From: Mytilus trossulus
Taxonomy: Eukaryota; Mollusca; Bivalvia; Mytilida; Mytilidae
NCBI RefSeq assembly: GCF_036588685.1
Contig: NC_086374.1
Location: 72,662,457-72,726,456 of the forward strand
Length of the DNA: 64,000 nt
Direction: 5' to 3'
Under the pieces are notes generated by a model. That model did not search any database. It was not told where the DNA came from and saw nothing but the letters and a program-made list of their open reading frames with translations. Made by a program: the position numbers and the translations under genes. Positions 53,374 to 64,000 of the stretch are shown piece by piece; positions within the stretch are counted from its first letter, which is position 1, and each line of letters starts with the position of its first letter.

Positions 53374-54725
53374 TTGATGTTTCCACTTTCACCACTAGTG
53401 TTCTGTTTCATTGCTGTCAATATTTATTGTAGAACGAAGCCGGAGTATAAGGTGTTTCCACTTTCACCACTAGTGTGCTGTTTCATTGCTGTCAATATTA
53501 ATTGTAGAACGAAGCCGGAGTATAAGGTGTTTCCACTTTCACCACTAGTGTGCTGTTTCATTGCTGTCAATATTTATTGTAGAACGAAGCCGGAGTATAA
53601 GGTGTTTCCACTTTCACCACTAGTGTTCTGTTTCATTGCTGTCAATATTTATTGTAGAACGAAGCCGGAGTATAAGGTGTTTCCACTTTCACCACTTGTG
53701 TTCTGTTTCATTGCTGTCAATATTAATTGTAGAACGAAGCCGGAGTATAAGGTGTTTCCACTTTCACCACTAGTGTGCTGTTTCATTGCTGTCAATATTA
53801 ATTGTAGAACAAAGCCGGAGTATAAGGTTTTTCCACTTTCACCACTAGTGTTCTATTTCATTGCTGTCAATATTTATTGTAGAACGAAGCCGGAGTATAA
53901 GGTGTTTCCACTTTTACCACTAGTGTTCTGTTTCATTGCTGTCAATATTAATTGTAGAACGAAACCGGAGTATAAGGTGTTTCCACTTTCACCACTAGTG
54001 TTCTGTTTCATTGCTGTCAATATTAATTGTAGAACGAAGCCGGAGTATAAGGTATTTCCACTTTCACCACTAGTGTTCTGTTTCATTGCTGTCAATATTA
54101 ATTGTAGAACGAAGCCGGAGTGGAGTATAAGGTGTTTCCACTTTCACCACTAGTGTTCTGGTTCATTGCTGTCAATATCAATTGTAGAACGAAGCCGGAG
54201 TATAAGGTATTTCCTCTTTCACCACTAGTGTTCTGTTTCATTGCTGTCAATATTAATTGTAGAACGAAGCCGGAGTGGAGTATAAGGTGTTTCCACTTTC
54301 ACCACTAGTGTTCTGTTTCATTGCTGTCAATATTAATTGTAGAACGAAGCCGGAGTATAAGGTGTTTCCACTTTCACAACTAGTGTGCTGTTTCATTGCT
54401 GTCAATATTAATTGTAGAACGAAGCCGGAGTATAAGGTGTTTCCACTTTCCACACTAGTGGGCTGTTTCATTGCTGTCAATATTTATTGTAGAACGAAGC
54501 CGGAGTATAAGGTGTTTCCACTTTCACCACTAGTGTGCTGTTTCATTGCTGTCAATATTTATTGTAGAACGAAGCCGGAATATAAGGTGTTTCCACTTTC
54601 ACCACTAGTGTGCTGATTCATTGCTGTCAATATTTATTGTAGAACGAAGCCGGAGTATACTTGGTGTTTCCAATTTCATCACTAGTGTGCTGTTTCGTTG
54701 CTGTCAATATTTGTTGAAGAAGAAG
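53374..54725 (+). repeat. 75-bp minisatellite, about 18 copies
   Basis: The unit has the landmarks 'gtttccactttcaccac', 'ttcattgctgtcaatatt' and 'gtagaacgaagccggag'. It repeats with exact 75-bp spacing, except for two 80-bp steps where 'gagtg' is duplicated (54119 and 54274). Units differ mostly at single bases, for example ATT/TTT and GTG/TTC. Because 75 is a multiple of three and the unit lacks stops, long frames run on both strands (259 residues on plus). The +5 steps break these frames, so I regard them as incidental. The last two units are diverged. Confidence 0.92.
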
Positions 54726-55086
54726 CCGGACTATTAGGAGAGAACCACCGACCTCCGTTAGGGGAACTGCAACCATAGGTAAATAAACTATCGTCACTAT
54801 AAGCAATATACAAATGTTTATAAGTAGACACCACTCTAGAAAAAAATGTTGAAGGGCAAAAGCTGATAAGGTTTAATTGTTTCCTTCTTTTAACGTGTTC
54901 CTGTTTTTCTTGACAATTGCCAGTTTTACAATCTAAAGGTGTATTGGCAATTTAATTATTCGTACCACAAAATAAAAACTACGCCACCTCATTTCTGTTG
55001 GTGAAGTAAGTTTATATAACGGAAAAGAAATGATAGTTATTTTGTTTCACATCTTGACTTAGAACTTTTATTTTAATAATATTTTA
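54726..55086. other. Gene-free stretch
   Basis: It begins with a relatively GC-rich 'gagaaccaccgacctccg' directly after the minisatellite. No coding signal is clear. Confidence 0.35.
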
Positions 55087-55235
55087 GATATTTATAGCTG
55101 ACTATGCGGTATGGGCTTTGCTCATTGTTGAAGGCTGTATGGTGACCTATAGGTGTTAATGTTTGTGTCATTTTGGTCTTTTGTTGATAGTTGTCTCATT
55201 GGCAATCATACCACATCTCCTTTTTTTATATAACA
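55087..55235 (+). repeat. Second copy of the 8870-9055 dispersed repeat
   Basis: It shares 'gttgaaggctgtatggtg', 'acctatag' and 'gttgtctcattggcaatcat' with the copy at 8870-9055 and the tail 'accacatctcc'. Confidence 0.65.
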
Positions 55236-55375
55236 TACAATGTTTTACATATGGAACCTTACTAAAAAATGTTTATCCACAGGAAAAGATTGTGTCATAG
55301 CCTTATTCAATTAACAAAACCATTATGAATGTTTGGGTTCCAAATGTTTTTTTAATTTGTACTTTATTTAATAGT

Positions 55376-55440
55376 CACCTATGAATCTTTTGTAGACAAA
55401 ACGATCATCTGGCGTTCAAAGTTGTAAGCCTGGTACCTTG
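55376..55440 (+). repeat. Fragment of the 2660-3175 repeat
   Basis: 'ttttgtagacaaaacgatca', 'tctggcgttc' and 'taagcctggtaccttgatc' match the unit end at 2770-2830. Confidence 0.6.
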
Positions 55441-56480
55441 ATCTTTTTTTTACTGGCTCATATATACAGTATAATTTTTTTAGCGTTGTCTTTTATTTAT
55501 CTTCTTCACAGCGAACTCTGCTCTTCCTTTTACCTCTGTACATTTTCCTGCTTTCTGGTTTCGCTCACACATTGCTGTCAATGTAATGGAATTTATTGCA
55601 ACTGTCATACAAGTGAGATGTTAAGTTAGTCGTTAAACCATGTTTAATCAACCATTTTCAAGTTATGAATATGACAGTCGTTTCCATTCGTTAAGAACTT
55701 AGGTGTTTGAGCTTATGAGTTTGTCATTATTTAGAGCTTTCCGTTATGAATTGACCTTGTTATTGAAAAAACTTTTCCTCTCAAGTACATTGTTCAAAAC
55801 TGATCAAGTTTTAAAAGTTTTTCTTGTTATAGATAAAAAAAAAAGAAGAAAAAAAATGAACCTGTTGAAATATTTAAAATGTTTTGCAAATAGATTTTAA
55901 AATGGCGTTTTCCCTCTTACATATCATTATATAATTGTTTTATTGCTTGCTTTAATTCTTTTCAAATATTTTATAATGTTTTAATATACACCAGATATAT
56001 CTTATGTTTTCTCACAAACAGCAGCTGAAAATCGATTGGTAAACAGATAACAAACCAACGAAATGAAAAAAACATGTTTTAAGTCAAACGTCATGTATAT
56101 TTTGGTATGTTGCTTATCCATTATGTATCATCATGGAAGGAGTATTCAAAGTTCGATATATGCAACAGAAAAAGTCAACACTCCTATTTTTTTTCTTGCG
56201 GTGTAATACGCTTTTGAAACTGACCTTGTTTAACCGAACACTTTTCTTTGTAAGAGTTATCTCCCAAAACCCTGTTTTTCTTATTATCAGATCTCCTTCG
56301 CAACCGTAAAAGAAAGCGACAAATTTATTTTTCCAAATTGCTCATTATATCCTCAGGTTGTTAGTGTTTGTTTTTTTACCGAAGCCTCACGAACACCCCA
56401 TATGAGAGTTAGTTCCCCTTTTGTATTGAAATAAGTGGAATAAATTTGTAATTGGAAAACCTTAATTGATAGGAATCTAG
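55441..56480. other. Gene-free stretch with a weak repeat trace
   Basis: A diverged piece of the 'aagtcaggaatatgacagt' repeat lies at 55665-55760. Otherwise AT-rich without a supported gene. Confidence 0.35.
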
Positions 56481-56860
56481 GGTCTTTTAATTTGAGGTCC
56501 TTGGTCCAAAAAATGAAAATGAGTTCAAGGTCAAAGGTCAAGGTCATGTTCAAATTTTTGATTTTGGCTTGTTATCTCTTATTTTCAGAATTCATACAAA
56601 GTACCGACAAACTATTTTAAGACAAATGTTAGTTGCGACATGTCGTAACAAGTTTTTTTTTTACTTAAAAGGGTATGTAACATTTCATGCAAGTTTTCCC
56701 CCCTTTTATATCTAATATTAGTTGCATGGTGATATAACTCATTAACAATATAAGGTAGAGGCATAGAGTCTTTTGATTTGAGGTCCTTGGTTGATGACCT
56801 TGACATTCAGCTCAAGGTCATGGGTAAATTTAACGTTTTAGTTTTTGACCTTTGCTCTTT
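56480..56860 (-). repeat. Two diverged copies of a ~290-bp unit
   Basis: 'gggtcttttaatttgaggtc' with 'cttggt' and 'caaggtcatgttcaaattt' at 56481-56560 recurs as 'gagtcttttgatttgaggtc' with 'caaggtcatgggtaaattt' at 56767-56834. No coding function is evident. Confidence 0.5.
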
Positions 56861-57374
56861 CCTCTTATGTATACATGATAAAGCCATGGGACTTTTTGCA
56901 AAAAGTTGCAAGCAATGTGACCTTGAAAAAGCCAACTGGAAGTGACCTTTCGTAAACCGGAAGTAGCCATTTTTTGTATTAATTTAATGTAAAAGTATAT
57001 AGAACTATCTACTTTTGGAATCCGTGTCAAGTAAACTATCTTAACATACCGGAAGTAACATCTTTTAAACCGGAAGTTAAATATGATCTCCCTTATTTAT
57101 ATTTTTTTGTATAGAAACCATATTTTTTGGAATCAGCGTTGAATGAGCTGTCATTTGACGCTAAAATTGACATTTAAAACCGAATTTTGATATTTCCATA
57201 TGAAAAAGATCCTTACTGGTGGAAAGTTTTGATATAATAGCAAAATTGAAAAGATTATGATTGGAGGTTTTGGAGAAGATCTACGGGATTGATAAGAATC
57301 CACATCTAAACACGTGCTTACACTGTCAAATATGACATAGTTGGCACAATAATAGTTTTCAAAAGTACCAGGAT

Positions 57375-57445
57375 TATAATGTTATACGCCAGACGCGCGT
57401 TTCGTCTCCATAAGACTCATCAGTGACGCTCATATCAAAAGAGTT
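57375..57445 (-). repeat. Inverted fragment of the 2660-3175 repeat
   Basis: The reverse complement contains 'gacgctcatatcaaaag', 'tgagtcttatggagacgaaa' and 'cgcgcgtctggcgta', the conserved part of the unit. Confidence 0.7.
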
Positions 57446-57449
57446 AAAA

Positions 57450-59035
57450 AAAAAAAATTTGAGCACGCATATTATTTAAGTCTATTTGACACCACAAATA
57501 AACTTCTAGTATTTGCTATAATTAATGACTTTCATGGATGCAAATCAGGATGGGCTGATCCGACGTAACTTATGTGATTATGTCGGAGTTTATCTCACTT
57601 CTGTTCGATCAGACAACTTTCTTTTGTATGCCAACTAGAAAATCAATGTAAATAGTAAAAACGACATGTGATTGTCAGTTTGTACATATAGCTTTGATAT
57701 ACTTCGTATGTTGTAGTTCAAACGGAACTACGATATTTTAACTTTTAAACTGAAAGTACAATTTCTAGCACAAATAGTGTAATGACGTTTTAATCTCATA
57801 AATCGAATAAGAAGATACACACCAAAGTTCTAAGAGTCTTCTAAACATGTATTGAGAGAATCGTTTGCCCTCGTTAACTGAGTGAGATAGGGTGCGTGTA
57901 ACTAAGAGACGCCGAGTTCGTCATCAGAAAGGTAAGATTTGTCCTCATCCTTCATTAAAGATAGGTACCGATATCGAAAGTAAATAAAATAGGCTTTGTC
58001 CATAAACACTGACATACTATTAATCAAACATTAGCAACCAACAGAACTAGTTAGTGGGAAAACAGCTGTAATATTCCTGACCTGGTACCATCATTTAAAT
58101 CTGGTTTTACAGCTAGCTATACTTCCCAGTTGTATGACAGTGGTTTATAGTTCCGAAAAAAATTGACGAGAAAACCCAAAAGACATACTTAGTTAATGGG
58201 ACAATAATTGGACCCCAACCTGTACAAAACGTGTCGTTATAAATATAATCGATACAATTACGGGTCATACAACTTTTTTTTTAGTTTATCGGCAATTTGT
58301 ACATTTTCCCTTTGATCCTTTTTACCTAATATGTTTAAGGTCATGGATAGAACTTGATATTCTAAAATATAATAAAATATTAAGCAATGACGTAATGTAT
58401 GACAATCATGTATCAGTACAGAAACGTCACATGTTCAAGTCCGTTCGCGTCAAACTATCAATGACATGCACGCGATACTGTTGATACGCCCTACCGGGGT
58501 CGCTTTATATTTTGTCTGATAAAGTCCGTATCAAAAACAAAAAATGCCATTATTCTATATATACAAATTTCAATTTAAATTCTGCAAAAATCAATTCCAC
58601 TAGTTAGTTGGGACATATCGTAATAGTCAACCAATAATTGGTGATAACCGATATTAGTTGTTCTTACTTTGTTGGAACTGTTCTAGTGCAAGAAGTATCC
58701 CATGTCAATGAAGCCATACAGTATGGCGTGAATATACGCGAGTGAAACGTATTAATAAATATTCAAATCCTCACAATGGGACAAAGGCTATTAAGGTATC
58801 TTGTAGCATCAAAATAAAACAGAATAGTACAAAAAGAGTTAAAATGTTCTTTTTTCCACAAATATTATTATCAAAGAATTAGAAATAACAAAACATAATG
58901 CTTTCAACTGATGCATTCGATTAAAGAACACAGGGTGCTGGCTACGATTTGAAGAGTGTTTTATAACCCATTGCATGTTCCTTTGTGAAGTTCTGTTTTG
59001 TTTTTGGGGAATATATATAAATAAAATCGTATTAA
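57450..59035. other. Gene-free stretch, possible promoter or first exon near 57890
   Basis: At 57890-57933, 'gtgcgtgtaactaagagacg' followed by 'ccgagttcgtcatcagaaag' and GTAAGA looks like a short non-coding exon with a donor. It could belong to the lectin-like exon at 59248, but this is speculative. Nothing else is seen. Confidence 0.25.
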
Positions 59036-59039
59036 TGAT

Positions 59040-59180
59040 AACATTGAGAATGGAAATAGGGAATGCGTCAAAGAGACAACAACCAGACAAAAATCAGTAA
59101 ACAGCAGAAGGCCACCGATGGGTCATTAACACAGCGAGAAAATCCCTCACCCTAAGGAGAGAGTAAGCTGGCTTCTACAC
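59040..59180 (+). repeat. Second copy of the 26473-26655 dispersed repeat
   Basis: 'gaatggaaatagggaatg', 'gaaggccaccgatgggtc' and 'acagcgagaaaatccctcac' follow the same order as the first copy. Confidence 0.6.
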
Positions 59181-59247
59181 AAACTGTTTTTGAGTATAAT
59201 TGTATGACTTTTTGTATGTATAATGACCTCGTTTGTGTTTCTAATAG

Positions 59248-59404
59248 GTGCAGAACAACCTGGGTTGCTGAAGATTAATATGACATGGAAAAACGCTTAT
59301 GAGTTCTGTGTAACAAGAGATCAACGGTTGTTGTATTCTTTGAATGAATTTGTAGTAACAATATTGTCAGCTAATGCTTTTGTATTAAGAATGTTGGGTA
59401 TTAG
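59248..59404 (+). CDS. Probable single exon of a C-type lectin-like protein
   Basis: The exon is bounded by an acceptor (T-rich, ending CTAATAG) and a strong donor GTAAGA. It is open throughout: GAEQPGLLKINMTWKNAYEF, then CVTRDQRLLYSLNEFVVTIL. The pattern Thr-Trp-x2-Ala-x2-Phe-Cys-x-x-Arg-x2-Arg-Leu resembles the start of a C-type lectin domain, where the first Cys pairs with a later one. No neighbouring exons with the calcium-binding or second-half motifs are visible within the window. It could be an isolated exon of a long gene, a tandem-duplicate fragment, or a pseudogene. It sits between dispersed repeats. Confidence 0.45.
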
Positions 59405-59470
59405 GTAAGAACATATAATAATGGTAACCCAAATTTACTTGTGAAAAAAAAATGAAATGCACTGCATTTG

Positions 59471-59600
59471 CCTGTACCAAGTCAGGAATATGAAAGTTGT
59501 TTTCCATTCGTTTGATGTGTATGAGATTTTGATTTTGATATTTAAAAATGGACCTTTCGTTTGAATTTTTTTTTAGTTTTATTTTACTTTTTGGTAATCC
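59471..59600 (+). repeat. Copy of the 'ctgtaccaagtcaggaatat' repeat
   Basis: It starts 'ctgtaccaagtcaggaatat' and is followed by 'ttccattcgtttgatgtgta'. It matches 42160-42305. Confidence 0.65.
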
Positions 59601-60069
59601 GACAAGTGTTTATCCACATTGTATTATAATGTAACACCCTTATATGAACACAAACAATGCTAGATTCATATTACTTAAGCGGACAAAAATCACCTTTTAT
59701 TAACCGTTGCTAGAGAAAATTTCCGTTGTTAGAGTGTTGCTAAGTATCTTGTAAACTCAAATTGAAGTCACTACTAATTTGTAACTTCAAGTTATTCTCA
59801 AACCAACCATCTAATATGGTTATTTGTACAGATACAGCATTTCGTATGTGTTTATTCTACTAAAAAAATATCTAATATAGCGGTTGCTAGGCAACCTTCT
59901 TTTTACCGGAACATAAAAAAACACATTTTTTTTCTTCTATTTTCTATACTAAGGCTAACAATGGTATGAATTAAGGCTTCGTTAGAGAGGGGACCAAAAA
60001 CGCGACTTCACACCTTCTCCTTTAGGTAGCTTCGAGTTAACTTTTTTCTCTTATAATTGGAGGATGAAA

Positions 60070-60205
60070 AAAAGTAAAATCACAAACAAACTGAACTACG
60101 AGTAAAATTCAAAACGATAAGTCCCTTATCAAATGGCGAAATCAAAGCTCATACACATCAAACGAATGGATAAACACTGTCATATTCCTGACTTGATACA
60201 GTCTT
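60070..60205 (-). repeat. Inverted copy of the 'ctgtaccaagtcaggaatat' repeat
   Basis: The reverse complement starts 'gtatcaagtcaggaatatga' and continues 'ccattcgtttgatgtgtatg'. It abuts the 3' end of the LINE, which suggests the LINE landed in or beside it. Confidence 0.65.
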
Positions 60206-60209
60206 AAAT

Positions 60210-63200
60210 ACTTAGTTTAAACAATATTTATTCAGATAAATCAACATTAAACATATTATACAATGAAATAATATTAGGGATTCAGAAACAAGCAATTTGC
60301 TTTTACAAATCTGTCTCCCTTTACAGACATAATACACTTATTGAACAATACATAAATATAAATACTGGCATGCTCTGTAATAAATATATGAATATGAAAA
60401 AGGTGAAAAGGAAGAGAAAAAAAAAAATCATGAGAAAAATAAAATAAAAATAATAATAAATAAACGTGAATAATTGTAATTTATACAGTGTGAAATGCTT
60501 GGGTTCCTATTGAGCGATGAGGCATTAACATCAAGGGTTAAAACGTTTACTTTTAATAATATATTTTTGCACCAAACTGAATAAAATACTATTTTGCTCA
60601 TCTGAGAGTACCGTTGATCCAAAAAGCAAAGTTTTTGTGTTTACTTGGACAGGAAGAACGGAAATAGAATCTAATAGTTCATGTCTTAAATTAATGTATA
60701 TAGGACAAGATAACAGAAAGTGAGTATTTGTTTCTACATCACCACAACGACAATTTGGAGAGTCTACTAAATTACGAACGAAAAGGTGAGAATTCAAAGA
60801 ACTTGAATCCATTCTCAAGCGAGCATGAAGAATTTGACCAAAACGATGTCCTATATAATAATACGTTGGGACCTTACTATTTTGGGTACTAATTTGTTTT
60901 TTGAATAATGATAGAGATTCACATTTTCTTATGTTCAAGTTAAGAGTGTTCCATAGTTGTGTTGTTGCAGGGATGAAATATTCAGAATATAAACGGGTCC
61001 GTGTGTTGACTTGGGTAATATTATTTCTTTGTCTTGTGTTATGATCATGCCTACTTCCTACTGAATCAGGCAATAAGTCTCTTAAATACTCTGGAGTTTT
61101 ATTATTCAAAATTTTGTGATAATGAATTAGTCTATGATTGCGTCGTCTTTCAGATAATTTTTCCCATCGAGTTTCAATATATAAATTGTTTATACTGGTA
61201 AGTTTAGTACCCCCCGTGACGATACGCGCTGCGTCAAGCTGGATATTTTCAAGTTTAGCAATCAAATTCTGATTTTGGGAGTCCCAAACGACATCGGCAT
61301 ATTCGAGAATCGGGCGAACAAATGATATGTAAACTTTTTCAAGTGAAAATCTATCAAGAACATTTTTCATTTTTCTCATTATATTTATTCTTTTGTAAGC
61401 TTTAGAAACTATATATTCAATATGGTCGTTCCAGGATCCGTTGTTAGAAAAAAAAGACACCTAGATGTTTGTGTTTGCTAACTGTTTGTAGCTCTTGGGT
61501 ATTCATATTTAATGGAGGATGAAAGGGTCTATTTACTTTTTTTGAAATTATCATACTTTTAGTTTTTTGGGCATTAGAATTCACAAGCCATTTTTTTGAC
61601 CATTTATAAATCTTATCTAGATCGTCATTTAAAATTGTAGCTGTTTCTGTTGGATTGTCAACCATAATATATAATGAAGTGTCATCTGCGAATAGCTTAA
61701 TTTGAGCTTGAATGTCTTCTACAATATCATTTATAAATATCAAAAAAAGGAGTGGGCCTGGAATGGACCCTTGTGGGACGCCTGCATTAACAGGTAACCA
61801 TTCGGAACATGAACCGTTTATAACCACCCGCTGGACTCTGTTTGTAAGATAATTTTCAAACCACCTTAGTAAAGAACCTGATATGCCCGCTTGTTGAAGT
61901 TTAAATAGCAGTCCCTTATGCCAGACTCGATCAAACGCTTTACTTATATCACAGAATACTACCCTTATTTCTTTACCGCTATCTAAAGCCTTCCCAAAAT
62001 CATTTGAAATGTTAATTAATTGATTAACCGCTGAATCCCCCCGTGTAAAGCCTGATTGATTTTTCGTTAAAATATTATTACGCATAAGGTGATTGTAAAC
62101 ATGTTTATATACACATCGTTCCATACACTTTGAAATTACACTCAACAAGGAAATAGGTCTATAGTTTTTAACGTCATTCGGTTTACTATTTTTATAAACT
62201 GGGGTAACATTTGCTCTTTCCCATTGATCTGGAAAAGTAGACGTACTTAACGATAGGTTAAATAGCTTACATAGTGGATACTTCAAAACAGAAGATGCTT
62301 CTTTTAACAATTTTGGACTTATTAGGTCTGGGCCAGAAGCTTTTGTGGGATTAACCATTTTCAATATATCTTCAACTTCTGTAACATTAAGTTCTATATA
62401 ACCAATGTCATCACTAATAGTTTTAAGTTCTTCAGGTAACATAGCACTTGAATCATCAATATTTGACTGGGAAGAAAAAAATCGATTAAATTCATTTGCC
62501 TTTTCGATTTCATCAAATATTAAGTTGTTATTAACCATTAATGGAGGTACACTTGCGTCGTTTGCTTTTAATCCGGATATTTGTTTAACCGTTTTCCACC
62601 AGTTAGTAGTGGACGGGCTACTGTTCATGATTTTTTTAATTAAATTGTTGTTATAATCATCCTTTGATTTTCTTATTAAACTGGTAACTTCATTTCGTAT
62701 TTTCTTAAATTTTGACCAATCCGATGGGTTATTATATTTTTTAGCCTTTCTGTGGATTCTATTTTTTTTCCTTATCTTTTTTTTAACATCATTTGTTAGC
62801 CATGGAGGTTCATTTTTACGAACAGTTATTATTTTATTTGGAATACATTTTTCAGCAGCTTCTATGATAGTTTTTGTTATTTCGGTTGTAATTTGTTCAA
62901 CGTTATTTAAGTTTAATTTTTTTCTGATAAAATGTTACGATATCTGTCATAATCTCCTCGATCATATAGCCAAATTTTCCGCTTAAAAGTTTTTTGACGA
63001 CATTTTGGAAAGTTCAAAAGACTAATTATAGGGCAGTGAAAGCGTATTTGGTCTAATAAAGGTGGCCCGACTCCACAGTAAGTTATTATGTGAGCATCGT
63101 TTGTTATAAAAAGGTCTAACAATGATGACGACGATTCAGTAAAATGAGTAGGTTTATCTATCAATTGAGTAAGACTAAATTGGATTAACAAAGGTGTAAT

Positions 63201-63674
63201 TTTCGAATTAACAGGGGCTAGTTGGTTATCGTTAAAATCGCCTGTGGCCATTATGTAATTAATAGTGTTATCATTAGACGCCATATCAAGAGAATATTCA
63301 ATTTTTTCCCAGATATCTGTCCACTATTGGGAGGTATATAAAAGGTTCCGAGCAAAGTCTTTTTATCTTTAAATTTAATTTCTAACCATATTGCTTCCAA
63401 GCTTTCGCTTTCGAGGTCAATTCGACGTTGAGCATGTATATCATTTTTTACATAAACAATTACCCCCCCTCCAACCTTGTGTGGACCTCTGTCGCGACGG
63501 AAGGGGTGCTGGTAATTTAGGATTTCAATTGATTCGTCTGTATGATTATTGTTTAACCAGGTTTCACTAAACGCTAAAATGTCGAAATCAGAATGTTCAG
63601 CTTGAATCAAATCTATTTTCGGGGCTAGACTTTGTACGTTTAAGTGAAGAATACTTATACTAATAGTCTTTCAT
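60210..63674 (-). pseudogene. LINE (non-LTR retrotransposon) with endonuclease and reverse transcriptase, a few frameshifts
   Basis: Reading the minus strand from 63674, the endonuclease starts ISILHLNVQSLAPKID. It continues with AFSETWLNNNH (catalytic Glu), GGGVIVYVKNDIHAQRRID, IMATGDFNDNQ and LLDLFITND. The end of the endonuclease reads DQIRFHCPII where SDHxPI is usual. The RT contains ANVTPVYKNSKPNDVKNYRP, motif A FCDISKAFDRVWHKG, motif B NAGVPQGSIPGPLLFLIFIN and motif C KLFADDTSLYI. The C-terminal part has FVRPILEYADVVWDS and a Cys/His cluster CRCGDVETNTHFLLSCP. The coding part ends at 60531, and the 3' untranslated region reaches about 60210. One-base shifts near 63310, 62918 (A run) and 61455 (A run) are the main breaks. 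Clade: jockey/CR1-like. Confidence 0.88.
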
Positions 63675-64000
63675 CATCTTCATCCTCTTGTCCATGATTA
63701 TTATCATGACAAATATTTAGGAATAACTGAAATATTTTTCTTGGATCACTTTATTTTTAAATTAATCAAATTTATTTGGTATCTTATAATAAGCAACTAT
63801 TACTAGATACTGTTTAAGACCGTTGATAATTTTTCTCTTGATTGATATACTCATGAAGTTTACGTAGTATGAATAAATTATTTGAATACTTCGTTTAAAT
63901 AATACAATTGTTTGATCTCCATATATTTTCTTATTTTATATACAATAACAAGTGAAGAAACATTCTGGACGAAACACAGAGTAACAGACGAGGTTTTATA
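63675..64000. other. Upstream flank of the LINE
   Basis: The minus-strand frame meets TGA at about 63678. The ORF1 region, if present, is not recognisable. AT-rich sequence follows to the window end. Confidence 0.35.

Noticed and set aside
53374..54153. 259-residue open frame as a real repeat protein
   Set aside because: It lies wholly in the minisatellite, the opposite strand is equally open, and two 5-bp steps shift the frame. Its openness follows from a 75-bp unit without stops.

Overview
The window is nuclear DNA from a bivalve mollusc, most likely a mussel of the Mytilus group. This is an inference. It rests on AT-rich sequence, spliced genes, a metazoan RPS5 gene, and several dispersed repeat families I know from mussel genomes. 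Host coding sequence is sparse and transposable elements (TEs) fill most of the space.

0-9.7 kb: the 3' end of an unrecognised coiled-coil gene (+, stop at 1642), followed by mussel repeats. These include a 330-bp-period repeat, a decayed ~146-bp tandem repeat, a palindrome-rich element and a MITE. 10.7-30.5 kb: one gene, RPS5 (40S protein uS7, minus strand), with four coding exons and a probable TOP-type non-coding first exon. Coding exon 1 carries a 1-base frameshift in an A homopolymer. The intron between coding exons 2 and 3 is 14.9 kb long.

Main discovery: that intron holds 14 intact-looking copies, plus one truncated copy, of an 84-nt box C/D snoRNA on the RPS5 strand. Each has C, D', C' and D boxes and a perfect 8-bp terminal stem. 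The D' guide matches the conserved 18S rRNA stretch GAGGGCAAGU. The array has higher-order repeats of about 2.03-2.06 kb, contains a 4.3-kb unrelated block, and is cut by a MITE whose empty site survives in sister copies. A hAT-like element lies 16 nt from the exon 2 splice donor.

31-43 kb: nested retroelements and transposons. There is an intact 569-aa Penelope-like reverse transcriptase ORF, a second decayed copy interrupted by a tRNA-derived SINE, an outer terminal-inverted-repeat element, a 2.94-kb element with ~500-bp inverted arms, CACTGTG ends and a 5-bp target duplication, and a decayed LINE. 43.6-52.9 kb: a nearly complete Ngaro-type tyrosine-recombinase retrotransposon (gag, RT/RNase H, recombinase, SGNH hydrolase) with split direct repeats A1-ORFs-B1-A2-B2. 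Its left repeat is split by a 3.0-kb DNA transposon flanked by TA. 53.4-54.7 kb: an 18-copy, 75-bp minisatellite. 55-60 kb: mostly non-coding, with one probable C-type-lectin exon. 60.2-63.7 kb: a LINE on the minus strand broken by a few frameshifts.

The only clearly functional host unit is RPS5 with its snoRNA cargo, a ribosomal protein and a rRNA-modification guide made from one transcript. Everything else reads as layered TE insertions whose order can be worked out from nesting and target duplications.
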